The notes under the pieces are model-generated. The model ran no database searches, had not been told where the DNA came from, and worked only from the letters and a program-made list of their open reading frames with translations. A stretch of DNA of 20,375 nucleotides from an uncultured bacterium (GTDB lineage: Bacteria > Bacteroidota > Ignavibacteria > Ignavibacteriales > Melioribacteraceae). Every line of letters begins with the position of its first letter. Positions within the stretch are counted from its first letter, which is position 1. Location: the NCBI GenBank assembly GCA_937936675.1, contig CALDDL010000338.1, forward strand, positions 1-20,375. Reading direction: 5' to 3'. Below are positions 6,593-14,972 of this stretch, piece after piece. The position numbers and the translations under genes were made by a program.

Positions 6593-7504
6593 ATGATGGA
6601 TGCTGTAATAAAAATAAATAATCTTAAAAAAAGCTACAATTCGGTTTTGGCAGTGGATGATATTAGCTATTACGTAAATCGTGGCGAAATGTTTGGATTA
6701 GTCGGTCCCGATGGAGCCGGAAAAACTACTACAATCAGAATGTTAGTCGGTTTAATTAATCCCGATAGCGGTTCCGCAGAAGTTTTAGGGCACGACCTCC
6801 AATCTCAAAAGAATTTAATAAAAGATGAAATCGGTTACCTTTCTCAAAAATTTTCACTCTATGGCGATCTTACGATTGATGAGAATATTGAATTTTTTGC
6901 GGATATTCATGGAGTAAAACACTTTGAAGAAAGAAGAGATGAATTGCTTGAGTTTACCAGGCTTACACCATTTAGAGATCGACTTGCCGATAAACTTTCC
7001 GGTGGTATGAAGCAGAAACTTGCACTCGCTTGCACTCTGATTCATAAACCAAAAATTATTTTTCTTGATGAACCGACAACCGGTGTTGATCCTGTTTCGA
7101 GAAGAGATTTCTGGAAGATACTTTCAAATCTATTGAAAGAAGGTATTACTATTTTTATGTCAACACCCTATCTCGATGAAGCAGAAAGATGCAATAGAGT
7201 TGCCTTAATGGATAAAGGTAAAATAATTAGCTGCGATACTCCGAAGAACGTTAAAGATTCTATTCATATGCAGGTACTGGAAATTGTTTGTAATCCCGTT
7301 AGAAAAGCATATAACCTGATAAGATCGAATACTGATTATGAAGTCCAGATGTATGGCGATAGATTAAATATTGCATTAACCGATTATGAAAATGATTATG
7401 AAGTGATTAAAAAATTATTTGAAGAAAACTCAATTGAAGAGATAGATAAACGAACCATTACTCCTTCATTAGAAAATGTCTTTATCCATTATATGAGTAA
7501 ATAA
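6593..7504 (+). CDS. ABC exporter ATPase A (YbhF N-terminal-half-like)
   Basis: This nucleotide-binding subunit powers the ABC-2 permeases encoded downstream. Motifs: Walker A GPDGAGKTT (38-46), Q-loop Gln85, signature LSGGMKQ (135-141), and Walker B IIFLDE with catalytic Glu160. The switch (H-loop) histidine is replaced by proline: STPYLDEAE, Pro192. ATPase B has the histidine but an altered signature, so together they would form one normal and one degenerate ATP site. About 80 residues follow the core, as in other drug-exporter ATPases. In E. coli YbhF both halves are one polypeptide; here they are separate genes with a tolC-like gene between them. ATG 6593 or ATG 6596 could be the start. 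Confidence 0.92.
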   Translation: MMDAVIKINNLKKSYNSVLAVDDISYYVNRGEMFGLVGPDGAGKTTTIRMLVGLINPDSGSAEVLGHDLQSQKNLIKDEIGYLSQKFSLYGDLTIDENIEFFADIHGVKHFEERRDELLEFTRLTPFRDRLADKLSGGMKQKLALACTLIHKPKIIFLDEPTTGVDPVSRRDFWKILSNLLKEGITIFMSTPYLDEAERCNRVALMDKGKIISCDTPKNVKDSIHMQVLEIVCNPVRKAYNLIRSNTDYEVQMYGDRLNIALTDYENDYEVIKKLFEENSIEEIDKRTITPSLENVFIHYMSK

Positions 7505-7536
7505 AGTTTAGTGAAAAATTTGAAAAGGAAACAAAG

Positions 7537-8850
7537 ATGAAAAAACTATTAATATTAATTCTTATCGCAAGTAGCATATTTGCTCAAGAAAAAGTCCTGA
7601 CACTAAAAGAAAGTTTAGAAATAGGACTTCAAAACAGCAATGACCTCAAAGTATCGAGATCTAAATTAAATTATGCAGATTCTAAACTAAGCGAAATCAA
7701 CAGCCAATTCTTACCAAATTTTAAATTATTTGGTAATTATACACGACTAAGCGATAACATTCCCGCTTTTGAAGTATCGATGCCATTTACTCCTAATCCG
7801 ATTAGAATTTCCGAGCCGCTGTATAATAATTATACATTCAAATTCGGTTTTAGCCAACCACTATTTACAGGATTCAAATTATCATCCTCCAGAAACTTGG
7901 CGGAATTAAATCTAAATGCTTCTGAAGAGGATTATTCGAAAGAAAAAAATGAGGCTGCATTTAATATATATCTGGCTTATTGGAATTTCTATAAAGCAGA
8001 TGAAATTAAAAAGGTAATTGAACAAACACTTCAACAAATGGAACTCCATTTAAAGGATACAAGAAGCTTCTTTGATAACGGATTAATACCAAAAAACGAT
8101 ATGTTGAAGTTAGAAGTGCAATATTCTAATACGAAACTTATGCTTATAGATGCCGAGAATAATTCGGAACTTGCCAGAATCGCATTTAATAAAGCAATTG
8201 GACTTAAACTGTATGAGAAAACTAAAATTTCAGCAAATGAAGAACCGTTATTCAACGAGAAATATCAGATATCAGACTTGTTAGATGAAGCATTAAAAAA
8301 TAGGAAAGAATTAAAATCATTAGAATATCGAGTTGCAGCAAGCTCTCAAGGAGTAAGTGCGGCTAAATCAGCTTGGTATCCATCGATATTTTTAACCGGC
8401 AATTATTATTACAGTAATCCTAACCCGAGATTCCAACCGGCAAAAGATGAATTTAATTCAAATTGGGATTTAGGCGTTACCTTAAGTTGGGATGTATGGA
8501 ATTGGGGTTTAACTTCCTCTCAAGTATCTCAAGCCGAAGAAACTAAAGTCCAACTTGAAACAAATCTTAGTATGATAAAAGATAATGTTCAAGTGGATGT
8601 TTATTCTAATTACTTGAACCTCCTTAAGATAGAAGAAAAAGTAAACGTGAATAACGAAGCATTAGCTCAAGCATTAGAAAACTATCGAATTACATCCGAA
8701 AAATATAATACTCAATTGGCAACCAGTTCCGACTTAATAGATGCGGAAACCTTAAAACTCCAAGCCGAAACTAATCTGAAAACTGCTGAAGTCGATTTTC
8801 GAATTGCAAGAGTAAAATTAGAAAAATCTTTAGGGAGAACAATTTATTAA
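7537..8850 (+). CDS. TolC-family outer membrane efflux channel
   Basis: This is the outer-membrane exit duct of the tripartite exporter. A signal peptide (MKKLLILILIASSIFAQ) precedes a mature part with the two-fold repeated outer membrane efflux protein layout. It alternates long helices (for example AEETKVQLETNLSMIKDN) with beta segments rich in Tyr and Asn (GNYYYSNPNPRF). At 437 residues it fits the family. AAGGAAA lies upstream of the start. It sits between the two ATPase genes and overlaps ATPase B by TAATG, so it is translated together with the exporter. Confidence 0.92.
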   Translation: MKKLLILILIASSIFAQEKVLTLKESLEIGLQNSNDLKVSRSKLNYADSKLSEINSQFLPNFKLFGNYTRLSDNIPAFEVSMPFTPNPIRISEPLYNNYTFKFGFSQPLFTGFKLSSSRNLAELNLNASEEDYSKEKNEAAFNIYLAYWNFYKADEIKKVIEQTLQQMELHLKDTRSFFDNGLIPKNDMLKLEVQYSNTKLMLIDAENNSELARIAFNKAIGLKLYEKTKISANEEPLFNEKYQISDLLDEALKNRKELKSLEYRVAASSQGVSAAKSAWYPSIFLTGNYYYSNPNPRFQPAKDEFNSNWDLGVTLSWDVWNWGLTSSQVSQAEETKVQLETNLSMIKDNVQVDVYSNYLNLLKIEEKVNVNNEALAQALENYRITSEKYNTQLATSSDLIDAETLKLQAETNLKTAEVDFRIARVKLEKSLGRTIY

Positions 8851-9788
8851 TGAATGCCATTGAAGTTAAAAATCTGACAAAGAAATTCGGAAATTTCACT
8901 GCTGTCGATAGCATTAATTTTAATGTCAGGCAGGGAGAAATATTCGGATTCCTTGGAGCTAATGGTGCGGGTAAATCCACTACCATACGGATGCTAATCG
9001 GGATTTTGGAACCTTCATCCGGTGATGCTCTCGTAGGAGGCTTTAGTATTAAAAGCCAATCCGATCTTGTTAAAAAGAATATCGGCTATATGTCGCAAAA
9101 ATTTTCTCTTTATAATGATTTAACGGTAGTTGAAAATATTCGATTCTTTGCCGGGATATATGGATTAGACGGTAAAAAATATGAAGAGAGAAAAAAATGG
9201 GTATTGAAAGTAGCAAATTTAGAGAATATGGAAAATACAATCACGGGTTCATTACCGGGTGGGATTAAACAACGCTTAGCTCTTGGCACTGCCGTAATCC
9301 ACGAACCGAAAATCGTGTTTCTCGATGAACCTACAAGTGGTGTTGATCCAATCTCACGAAGAAATTTCTGGGACTTGATAAATGAACTTTCGGACAATGG
9401 AACAACAATACTCGTTACCACTCACTATCTAGATGAAGCGGAATACTGCAACGATATTATCTTAATAAATGCAGGCAAACTTGTAGCTCAAGGAACTTCT
9501 CAAGAACTAAAAACAAATTACATAAAAAACCCGATACTCGAAATTGAAAGTGAAAGAGTCGTCGATAGCTTGGAAATATTGGAAAAAGAAAAATGGGTAG
9601 GCGAAACTTCGATATTCGGAAATTACATCCACGTTATACTTAATGATAGTACTATTAATGAACAGCATATCTATCAATTACTCCAAGAGCAAAATGGAAT
9701 TAAAATCCATCGTGTAGAAAAAATTACCCCTACTCTCGAAGATGTATTCATTCATTTAATTGAAAAGGAGAGTAAGAAAAATGTTTAA
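8850..9788 (+). CDS. ABC exporter ATPase B (YbhF C-terminal-half-like)
   Basis: This is the second nucleotide-binding subunit of the exporter. Motifs: Walker A GANGAGKST (36-44), Q-loop Gln83, signature LPGGIKQ (135-141) in place of LSGGQ, Walker B IVFLDE with Glu160, and H-loop His192 in TTHYLDEAE. The Ser-to-Pro change in its signature faces the ATPase A site that also lacks the switch histidine. The defects therefore fall in one composite site, as in heterodimeric ABC transporters with a degenerate site. The start overlaps the tolC-like stop by one base, and the stop overlaps the first permease by 8 bp. Confidence 0.93.
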   Translation: MNAIEVKNLTKKFGNFTAVDSINFNVRQGEIFGFLGANGAGKSTTIRMLIGILEPSSGDALVGGFSIKSQSDLVKKNIGYMSQKFSLYNDLTVVENIRFFAGIYGLDGKKYEERKKWVLKVANLENMENTITGSLPGGIKQRLALGTAVIHEPKIVFLDEPTSGVDPISRRNFWDLINELSDNGTTILVTTHYLDEAEYCNDIILINAGKLVAQGTSQELKTNYIKNPILEIESERVVDSLEILEKEKWVGETSIFGNYIHVILNDSTINEQHIYQLLQEQNGIKIHRVEKITPTLEDVFIHLIEKESKKNV

Positions 9789-10911
9789 TAGAATTTATGC
9801 AATAGCGAAAAAAGAAGCCCGTCAACTTAAACGCGATACTCGAATGCTCTTTATTGTCTTTTTCTTCCCCGTTGTTTTACTGGCAATCTTTGGTTATGCA
9901 ATTAATTTCGATGTACATCATATTAAACTCGGTGTTTATGATCTAGATCGTTCAGAATATTCGAGAGAATTTTTAAATGGTCTATCAAGTTCCGAATATT
10001 TTGATATCGTTACTTATATCGATGATGATGGGGAGATTAAAAAATTATTAGATGAAAAAACTGTACAAGCTATTGTAGTATTTCCTAAAGATATGTCAAG
10101 GAGATTACTTTCAAAACAGGAGGTAAAAATACAGTTTTTAGTCGATGGCGTCGATGGCACTTCGGCAAGTGTTATTCAAAACTATGTTAACGCTGCTACT
10201 TATAGTTATTCAATTCAATTGACAAAAGAATATTTAGCAGTAACAGGAAAAAACCTTTATGTCCCAATCGATCTACAGGCACGTTTTTGGTTTAATCCCG
10301 ATCTTCAATCCACTCGTTTCCTGATTCCCGGGTTAATGGGTATGATATTAATTATTACTGCGGTTATTTCTATATCACTTTCAATAGTTCGTGAGAAGGA
10401 AAGAGGTACAATCGAACAAATTAATGTATCACCCCTTTCTTCAATTGAATTCATTATCGGAAAAACGATTCCATATATCGTTATTTCTCTTATAAATGCT
10501 TCAATCGTTCTCCTGGCAGGATATCTACTTTTTGGTATTGTTATTAAAGGAAATATATTTTTACTCCTTCTGGGTACTTTCGCCTTTTTATTTGCTGCAT
10601 TGAGTTTGGGTGTGTTTATTTCAACAATTTCCGATTCACAGCAGGTGGCATTCCAAGCCGCAAATGTTACTTCATTGCTCCCATCATTAATTTTATCCGG
10701 ATTTATCTTCCCTATAGAAAGTATGCCCGTTGCAGTTCAAATACTTACGAATATTACACCTGCTAAGTTCTATATAGTAATTCTTAGGTCTATTCTTTTA
10801 AGAGGTGCGGGGATATCTGCCTTCTGGGATCAATTAATATATCTCGCGATATTCGGATCGGTGTTTATTATACTTGCAACTTTAGCTGACAAAAAATCAA
10901 AAAATAAGTGA
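9781..10911 (+). CDS. ABC-2 exporter permease, YbhS-like
   Basis: This inner-membrane permease of the YbhS/YbhR class (ABC-2 type) has an N-terminal cytoplasmic helix (AIAKKEARQLKRDTRMLF). Transmembrane helix 1 (FIVFFFPVVLLAIFGYAI) is followed by a large periplasmic domain (to about residue 170) and five more helices. The RERE-like segment EKERGTIEQINVSPLS before helix 3 is typical of the family. I place the start at ATG 9781 because AAAGGAGAG lies just upstream; an upstream TTG at 9760 would swallow that site. It probably pairs with the next permease as a heterodimer. Confidence 0.92.
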   Translation: MFNRIYAIAKKEARQLKRDTRMLFIVFFFPVVLLAIFGYAINFDVHHIKLGVYDLDRSEYSREFLNGLSSSEYFDIVTYIDDDGEIKKLLDEKTVQAIVVFPKDMSRRLLSKQEVKIQFLVDGVDGTSASVIQNYVNAATYSYSIQLTKEYLAVTGKNLYVPIDLQARFWFNPDLQSTRFLIPGLMGMILIITAVISISLSIVREKERGTIEQINVSPLSSIEFIIGKTIPYIVISLINASIVLLAGYLLFGIVIKGNIFLLLLGTFAFLFAALSLGVFISTISDSQQVAFQAANVTSLLPSLILSGFIFPIESMPVAVQILTNITPAKFYIVILRSILLRGAGISAFWDQLIYLAIFGSVFIILATLADKKSKNK

Positions 10912-12047
10912 ACAATATGAAAACGATATTTCAATTTATTATAAAAGAATTATTACAAGTAAAACGGGATAGAAAGATGCTCGCTGTAATTTTTATGGCG
11001 CCGATCTTACAACTCATTTTCCTCGGCTATGCCGCCAATATGGATGTGAATATAATTCATACAACGATTTATGACCAAGATCAAACATCCACAAGTAGAG
11101 AGTTTATTGAACGTTTTGAGCAATCGGGATATTTCCAAATCGATCAGTATGTAGATAATTATAATGAAGTAACTGATCTACTGAATCAAGGGAAAACTCT
11201 TGTCGCAATAATTATTCCGAAAGACTTTGAAAAAAATATTAATATAAGAAAAACAGCTCCGCTTCAAACTCTATTTGAAGGATCGGACGGTAATAAAGCA
11301 TCCGTTGCACTTGGATATATTCAAGGCATTGTTACAAAATTTTCGAAAGACATTGTTACTGAAACTAAAGATAAAATTGGTATGAAGATTGCACTAAGCG
11401 GCTCTCTGATACCCGAAGTCCGTGTATGGTATAATCCGGAGATGAAAACTCGTAACTATATGGTGCCGGGAATACTCGGACTTATCTTAATGATCTCCAC
11501 TATTTCATTGATGTCAATGGCGGTTGTAAGAGAGAGGGAAATCGGGACTCTCGAACAATTAATCGTAACACCGATAAAAAACTACCAACTTATACTGGGC
11601 AAATTAATCCCTTTTACACTTATTGGTTTTGTCGTCTTAATAATTGTAATGGTAATTATGACGCAATGGTTCGGTATTGTAGTAAGAGGGAATAAACTCT
11701 TCCTTTTATTCACTGCACTGCTATTCGTACTTTCAAATCTGGGTATCGGCTTGTTTATTTCCACCGTTTCTAAAACGCAGCAACAAGCGATGATGGCATC
11801 GGTATTCGCTGTTATGATGCCTATGATTTACCTCTCCGGTTTTGCTTTCCCGATTGAAAATATGCCGCAAGTGGTACAGTATATAACTTACATAATCCCT
11901 CTCCGTTATTTTATTACAATACTCCGCGGAATTGTACTCAAGGGAATTGGGTTCTCGGCTCTCTGGGTAGAAACATTGATCCTTTTTGCAATGGGAATGA
12001 GTTTATTAATCTTTAGCTCATTAAGATTTAGTAAGAAAATTGATTAA
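10908..12047 (+). CDS. ABC-2 exporter permease, YbhR-like
   Basis: This second ABC-2 permease has the same architecture as its neighbour: a cytoplasmic N-terminus rich in Lys and Arg (KELLQVKRDRKMLAVIF), helix 1, a periplasmic domain, then helices 2-6 with VREREIGTLEQLIVTPI before helix 3. It is paralogous to the upstream gene but well diverged. The GTG at 10908 overlaps the previous stop (GTGA); ATG 10917 is an alternative start that would remove three residues. With the two ATPases it should form the core of a heterodimeric exporter. Confidence 0.92.
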   Translation: MNNMKTIFQFIIKELLQVKRDRKMLAVIFMAPILQLIFLGYAANMDVNIIHTTIYDQDQTSTSREFIERFEQSGYFQIDQYVDNYNEVTDLLNQGKTLVAIIIPKDFEKNINIRKTAPLQTLFEGSDGNKASVALGYIQGIVTKFSKDIVTETKDKIGMKIALSGSLIPEVRVWYNPEMKTRNYMVPGILGLILMISTISLMSMAVVREREIGTLEQLIVTPIKNYQLILGKLIPFTLIGFVVLIIVMVIMTQWFGIVVRGNKLFLLFTALLFVLSNLGIGLFISTVSKTQQQAMMASVFAVMMPMIYLSGFAFPIENMPQVVQYITYIIPLRYFITILRGIVLKGIGFSALWVETLILFAMGMSLLIFSSLRFSKKID

Positions 12048-12053
12048 ACGAAA

Positions 12054-13490
12054 ATGGATATAAAAAATAAATATAGCGTTTCATATAAAAGTATTATTCT
12101 AATATTATCGATTTTCTTATTCGCCGGAACTCTTGAATACTCTCTTGGACAGGCGAATAATGGTGAACAATTACCTTCAGGGTTATCAGAATATTCGCAA
12201 TCGAATTATTCGGAAACGTTAATAAAAAATAATAATGTGAAAAAAAATTATTGGTTGCCTGCCGTAGAAGTAGTCGGTCTAAATATGAGTCTTTGGGCAT
12301 ATCATCGATATTTGAGTGCGGAAGGTTGGTCCGATATTAGTTGGAAATCAATAAAAAGAAATTTTGAATCAGGATTTGAATGGGATGTTGATGGATATTT
12401 GATGAATCAGTTTTGGCACCCATATCATGGCTCTAATTATTTCAACATTGCTCGCTCAAATGGACTTACATTTTGGGAGTCCGCACCTTATGCATTAGGT
12501 GGAAGTTTGATGTGGGAATATTTTATGGAAAACGAGCCACCCTCTTATAATGATATCGTCAATACCCCAATAACCGGTATTATTCTCGGTGAAATAAGTT
12601 ATCGAATTTCTGACTTAATAATTGATGAAAGTACCACCGGCAGCGAAAGAGTATTCCGAGAATTTTTCTCCACGCTCGTTGATCCAATGCGCGGTTTTAA
12701 TAGAATACTGCGCGGCGATATGTGGAAAGCCGGAGAAGCCAATGAGCATGCTGAATATCATTTAATCGTTTCTTCCGGAATACATAACCTGTTCCTTAGC
12801 AGCAAATTGAATGATAGTAAATCGTACGCAGCAATTAGAGCCGACTTAAATTATGGTGATCTTTTTGATGTTGATTCACATAAAAACCCATTTGATTATT
12901 TTACTCTTCATGTTGAACTTAATATTGCCCCCGATGATAATATTGCCGGAATCTTCGCTAGCGGTGTAATATGGGATGGTAAATTAAAGCTCTTTGAAAA
13001 TTCAAAGAATATTATCGGTATCTATAAAGAAGTAGATATTCATATTAATACAATATACAAACTATCGGCTACAAGCTTAAGCAGTCAATTAATTAATACT
13101 GTCCCATTATCCTCCTCACTAACTATGCAGAACTATTTGGGTCTATCGGCAATTCTAATGGGCGCTACAAATTCGCAATATGCATCTGAATTAGGGAAGG
13201 ATTATAATATTGGCCCGGGGGCCAGTGGCAAAGTGGGGGCGCATCTACTAATAAAGAATTTTGGCGAATTATATATTAATTATAAACGATACTGGATTCA
13301 TACTCTTAGCGGTGCTGATGGTGAAGAGTTTGTTGGCTTATTGAATATCGGAATTAATTATAACCTTTTCGCTGAAAATTCAATTGGTTTGGACCTCTTA
13401 TTATATGAACGATTTGGCGAATATATAGACTATCCTAATACTCGAGATGCTAACTCGGCAGTAAGATTTTATTATAAGCACAGTTTTTAA
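12054..13490 (+). CDS. DUF3943 domain protein, probably outer-membrane
   Basis: The 478-residue product begins with an N-terminal hydrophobic segment (about residues 11-33) ending at a likely signal peptidase site near LGQA. Around residues 115-205 it carries the DUF3943 signature: NQFWHPYHGSNYFNIARSNG, FWESAPYALGGSLMWEYF, and GEISYRISDLII. The C-terminal half consists of alternating amphipathic strands rich in aromatic residues and ends in F, typical of an outer-membrane beta-barrel. The function of DUF3943 is unknown to me. The gene starts 6 bp after the permease stop, so it is co-transcribed with the exporter and may modify or serve the outer membrane. Confidence 0.82.
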   Translation: MDIKNKYSVSYKSIILILSIFLFAGTLEYSLGQANNGEQLPSGLSEYSQSNYSETLIKNNNVKKNYWLPAVEVVGLNMSLWAYHRYLSAEGWSDISWKSIKRNFESGFEWDVDGYLMNQFWHPYHGSNYFNIARSNGLTFWESAPYALGGSLMWEYFMENEPPSYNDIVNTPITGIILGEISYRISDLIIDESTTGSERVFREFFSTLVDPMRGFNRILRGDMWKAGEANEHAEYHLIVSSGIHNLFLSSKLNDSKSYAAIRADLNYGDLFDVDSHKNPFDYFTLHVELNIAPDDNIAGIFASGVIWDGKLKLFENSKNIIGIYKEVDIHINTIYKLSATSLSSQLINTVPLSSSLTMQNYLGLSAILMGATNSQYASELGKDYNIGPGASGKVGAHLLIKNFGELYINYKRYWIHTLSGADGEEFVGLLNIGINYNLFAENSIGLDLLLYERFGEYIDYPNTRDANSAVRFYYKHSF

Positions 13491-13541
13491 TCAATCGAAT
13501 CATCTAACAAATTAATTACCTTAAAAATGTAAAGGTGCAGA

Positions 13542-13973
13542 ATGAAAAAAGTAATATATAGAAGAATTGCGGCAGCGATTGCTCTAATATTTAGTCTTTT
13601 AACGATAGTAGAAGGTTCTCAAGTATTATTTGGAGCGGTTGTACCGGGACATTTTGTTCTCAAGCCTTTGCTCATTTATAATGTTCTAATGGCTTTGGTG
13701 GGAATAATTGCGAGTGTAATAATTTGGATAAATTGTAAACGAGCACTTTTGATTACAACTATTATAACATTTCTCCATTTCATTGTTTTATTTACTGTTG
13801 AATTTATCTTTTATTTCCGTGGTTCTGTTGCCGAGCATAGCGTTGTGGCGATGATTATACGCGCAGCTATTTGGTTAGTTGTACTTGTAATAGTGTGGAG
13901 GAATATTCCCGAAAGTGATCTTAATTCAAAAAATGAAAAAAATAATATTGACAAGGGAAAAAATGAAAATTAA
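13542..13973 (+). CDS. Four-helix membrane protein, function unknown
   Basis: I do not recognise the family. Four hydrophobic segments lie at about residues 9-31, 43-63, 68-92 and 101-119, followed by a polar Asn/Lys-rich tail. AAAGGTG precedes the ATG. It lies 51 bp after the DUF3943 gene with no terminator between, so it is probably the penultimate gene of the exporter operon. The last 11 bp overlap the next gene. Confidence 0.75.
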   Translation: MKKVIYRRIAAAIALIFSLLTIVEGSQVLFGAVVPGHFVLKPLLIYNVLMALVGIIASVIIWINCKRALLITTIITFLHFIVLFTVEFIFYFRGSVAEHSVVAMIIRAAIWLVVLVIVWRNIPESDLNSKNEKNNIDKGKNEN

Positions 13974-14367
13974 ATTATATGCAATAATTGGTTATTTAGT
14001 ACTTTCTACATTTGTAGTAACAGCGCAGGATAAGATTTCTCTTTTAGAAATTGATAAGGTTAACCAACTTTTAGAATTATCTACCGATCAGTTTAAGAAA
14101 GTTAAAATAGATGTTGATAAAATCAAATCGATATTAGAAGAGGATAAAAAAATATTATCCAATCTTAGAGAGCGATTTAAAAATGATGATGAACCCGGTT
14201 TTTTTGAAAAAATTGGAGTTAAAAGAGGACGTGATAAAAGAATCGATAAAATTGAAGATCTCCTTGAAGAAATAGAAGACCAATTAAATAAGAAACAAAA
14301 GATTCTCTTCAGTCAAATAGAGAAACCAAAATTAAATCCTTTAAGTAAAAAAGAATTGTCTGAATAG
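13963..14367 (+). CDS. Small exported coiled-coil protein
   Basis: The 134-residue product starts with a signal peptide (MKIKLYAIIGYLVLSTFVVTAQ) followed by two highly charged helices (VDKIKSILEEDKKILSNLRE and IDKIEDLLEEIEDQLNKKQK) predicted to form a coiled coil. I chose ATG 13963 because AAGGGA lies 5 bases upstream and it yields a clean signal peptide; earlier in-frame ATGs would bury it. The layout (exported, small, helical, Lys/Glu-rich) resembles periplasmic Spy/CpxP-like proteins, but I see no LTxxQ motif, so this is only a comparison. It ends the exporter operon. Confidence 0.75.
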   Translation: MKIKLYAIIGYLVLSTFVVTAQDKISLLEIDKVNQLLELSTDQFKKVKIDVDKIKSILEEDKKILSNLRERFKNDDEPGFFEKIGVKRGRDKRIDKIEDLLEEIEDQLNKKQKILFSQIEKPKLNPLSKKELSE

Positions 14368-14401
14368 GCAGTATTCAGTCAATTTATTAACACTTTCAAG
14401 C

Positions 14402-14422
14402 TAAACCATTGATATTGGTTTA
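14402..14422 (+). terminator. Hairpin between the exporter and cupin operons
   Basis: TAAACCA (14402-14408) and TGGTTTA (14416-14422) form a perfect 7-bp stem with a 7-base loop, 34 bp after the last exporter-operon stop. No long U-run follows, so it may be a weak terminator. It could instead be a further protein-binding site upstream of the Crp/Fnr palindrome. Confidence 0.35.
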
Positions 14423-14441
14423 ATAAGGAAATGGCAGATGA

Positions 14442-14455
14442 ATGACTTAAGTCAT
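14442..14455. promoter_or_regulatory. Crp/Fnr-type palindromic operator before the cupin-aconitase operon
   Basis: ATGACTTAAGTCAT is identical to the palindrome before ccoN. A TATATT hexamer at 14478-14483 starts 29.5 bp beyond the centre, predicting transcription from about 14490 and an activator site centred at -41.5. The -35 region has no good TTGACA, as expected for an activator-dependent promoter. Confidence 0.75.
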
Positions 14456-14477
14456 AAAATATAAATAAATAAATTGT

Positions 14478-14483
14478 TATATT
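14478..14483 (+). promoter_or_regulatory. -10 element of the cupin-aconitase operon
   Basis: TATATT is placed as expected for a class II Crp/Fnr-dependent promoter with its activator site at 14442-14455. It lies 39 bp before the cupin start codon, leaving a short leader with AAGGAG as ribosome binding site. Confidence 0.55.
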
Positions 14484-14522
14484 CTTCTAGTAAACAAGGT
14501 TTTATAAAAAGGAGTAATAAAA

Positions 14523-14903
14523 ATGTCTAAAACAGAAAGAGAAAAACTTGACAATCGAGTGCTCAAAGCACAATTACTTACCTTTTCTATCGACAATGAG
14601 ATAGCCCGATTAAAAAAAGAGAATGCGTGGATTAACGGAGATCGCAATGCCGTTACCCTGCAGAAAAATTCACGTTTACGTGTTGTTTTAATGTCCCTGC
14701 ACAAAGGTGCTACCCTACGCGAACACAAGGTTGAAGGACCAATAACTTTATTTATTGTATCTGGTAAAATAAATTTCATTTCGGAAAAAGAAAAAGTCAA
14801 AGTAGAAACTAATGGGTTAATCGTATTAGAAAAAGCAATTCCTCACGATGTCGAGGCTTTGGAAGATACAACTATCATACTTACAATCATTCAAGCAAAG
14901 TAA
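14523..14903 (+). CDS. Cupin-domain protein, first
   Basis: This 126-residue single-domain cupin has a helical N-terminal extension of about 45 residues (LKAQLLTFSIDNEIARLKKE) before the beta barrel. Cupin motif 1 is seen in KGATLREHKVEGPITLFIVSG with one His and one Glu; motif 2 is seen in LEKAIPHDVEAL with one His. The usual HxH pair is reduced to a single His, so the metal site may be incomplete. Its role is unknown. It is the first gene behind the Crp/Fnr palindrome, with a good AAGGAG. A second, different cupin lies two genes downstream in the same operon. Confidence 0.85.
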   Translation: MSKTEREKLDNRVLKAQLLTFSIDNEIARLKKENAWINGDRNAVTLQKNSRLRVVLMSLHKGATLREHKVEGPITLFIVSGKINFISEKEKVKVETNGLIVLEKAIPHDVEALEDTTIILTIIQAK

Positions 14904-14972
14904 CGCTCGTACTAATTTAGGGGATTTTAAAACTCAAATTCGATTAAAAACATTTATTAAATGGAGGTCGTT

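Noticed and set aside
6577..6597. ACTAAC...GTGAATGAT before ATPase A as a third TetR operator
   Set aside because: Only half-site words match and in a different order; there is no inverted repeat, and the GTGAATGAT match includes the start codons.
9110..9421. Long minus-strand frame (103 codons) inside ATPase B
   Set aside because: It lies fully antisense to a gene with complete ABC motifs and has no ribosome binding site or recognisable product.
14477..14800. Minus-strand frame of 107 codons over the first cupin
   Set aside because: It is antisense to a recognisable cupin with a good ribosome binding site and covers its promoter; no protein features.
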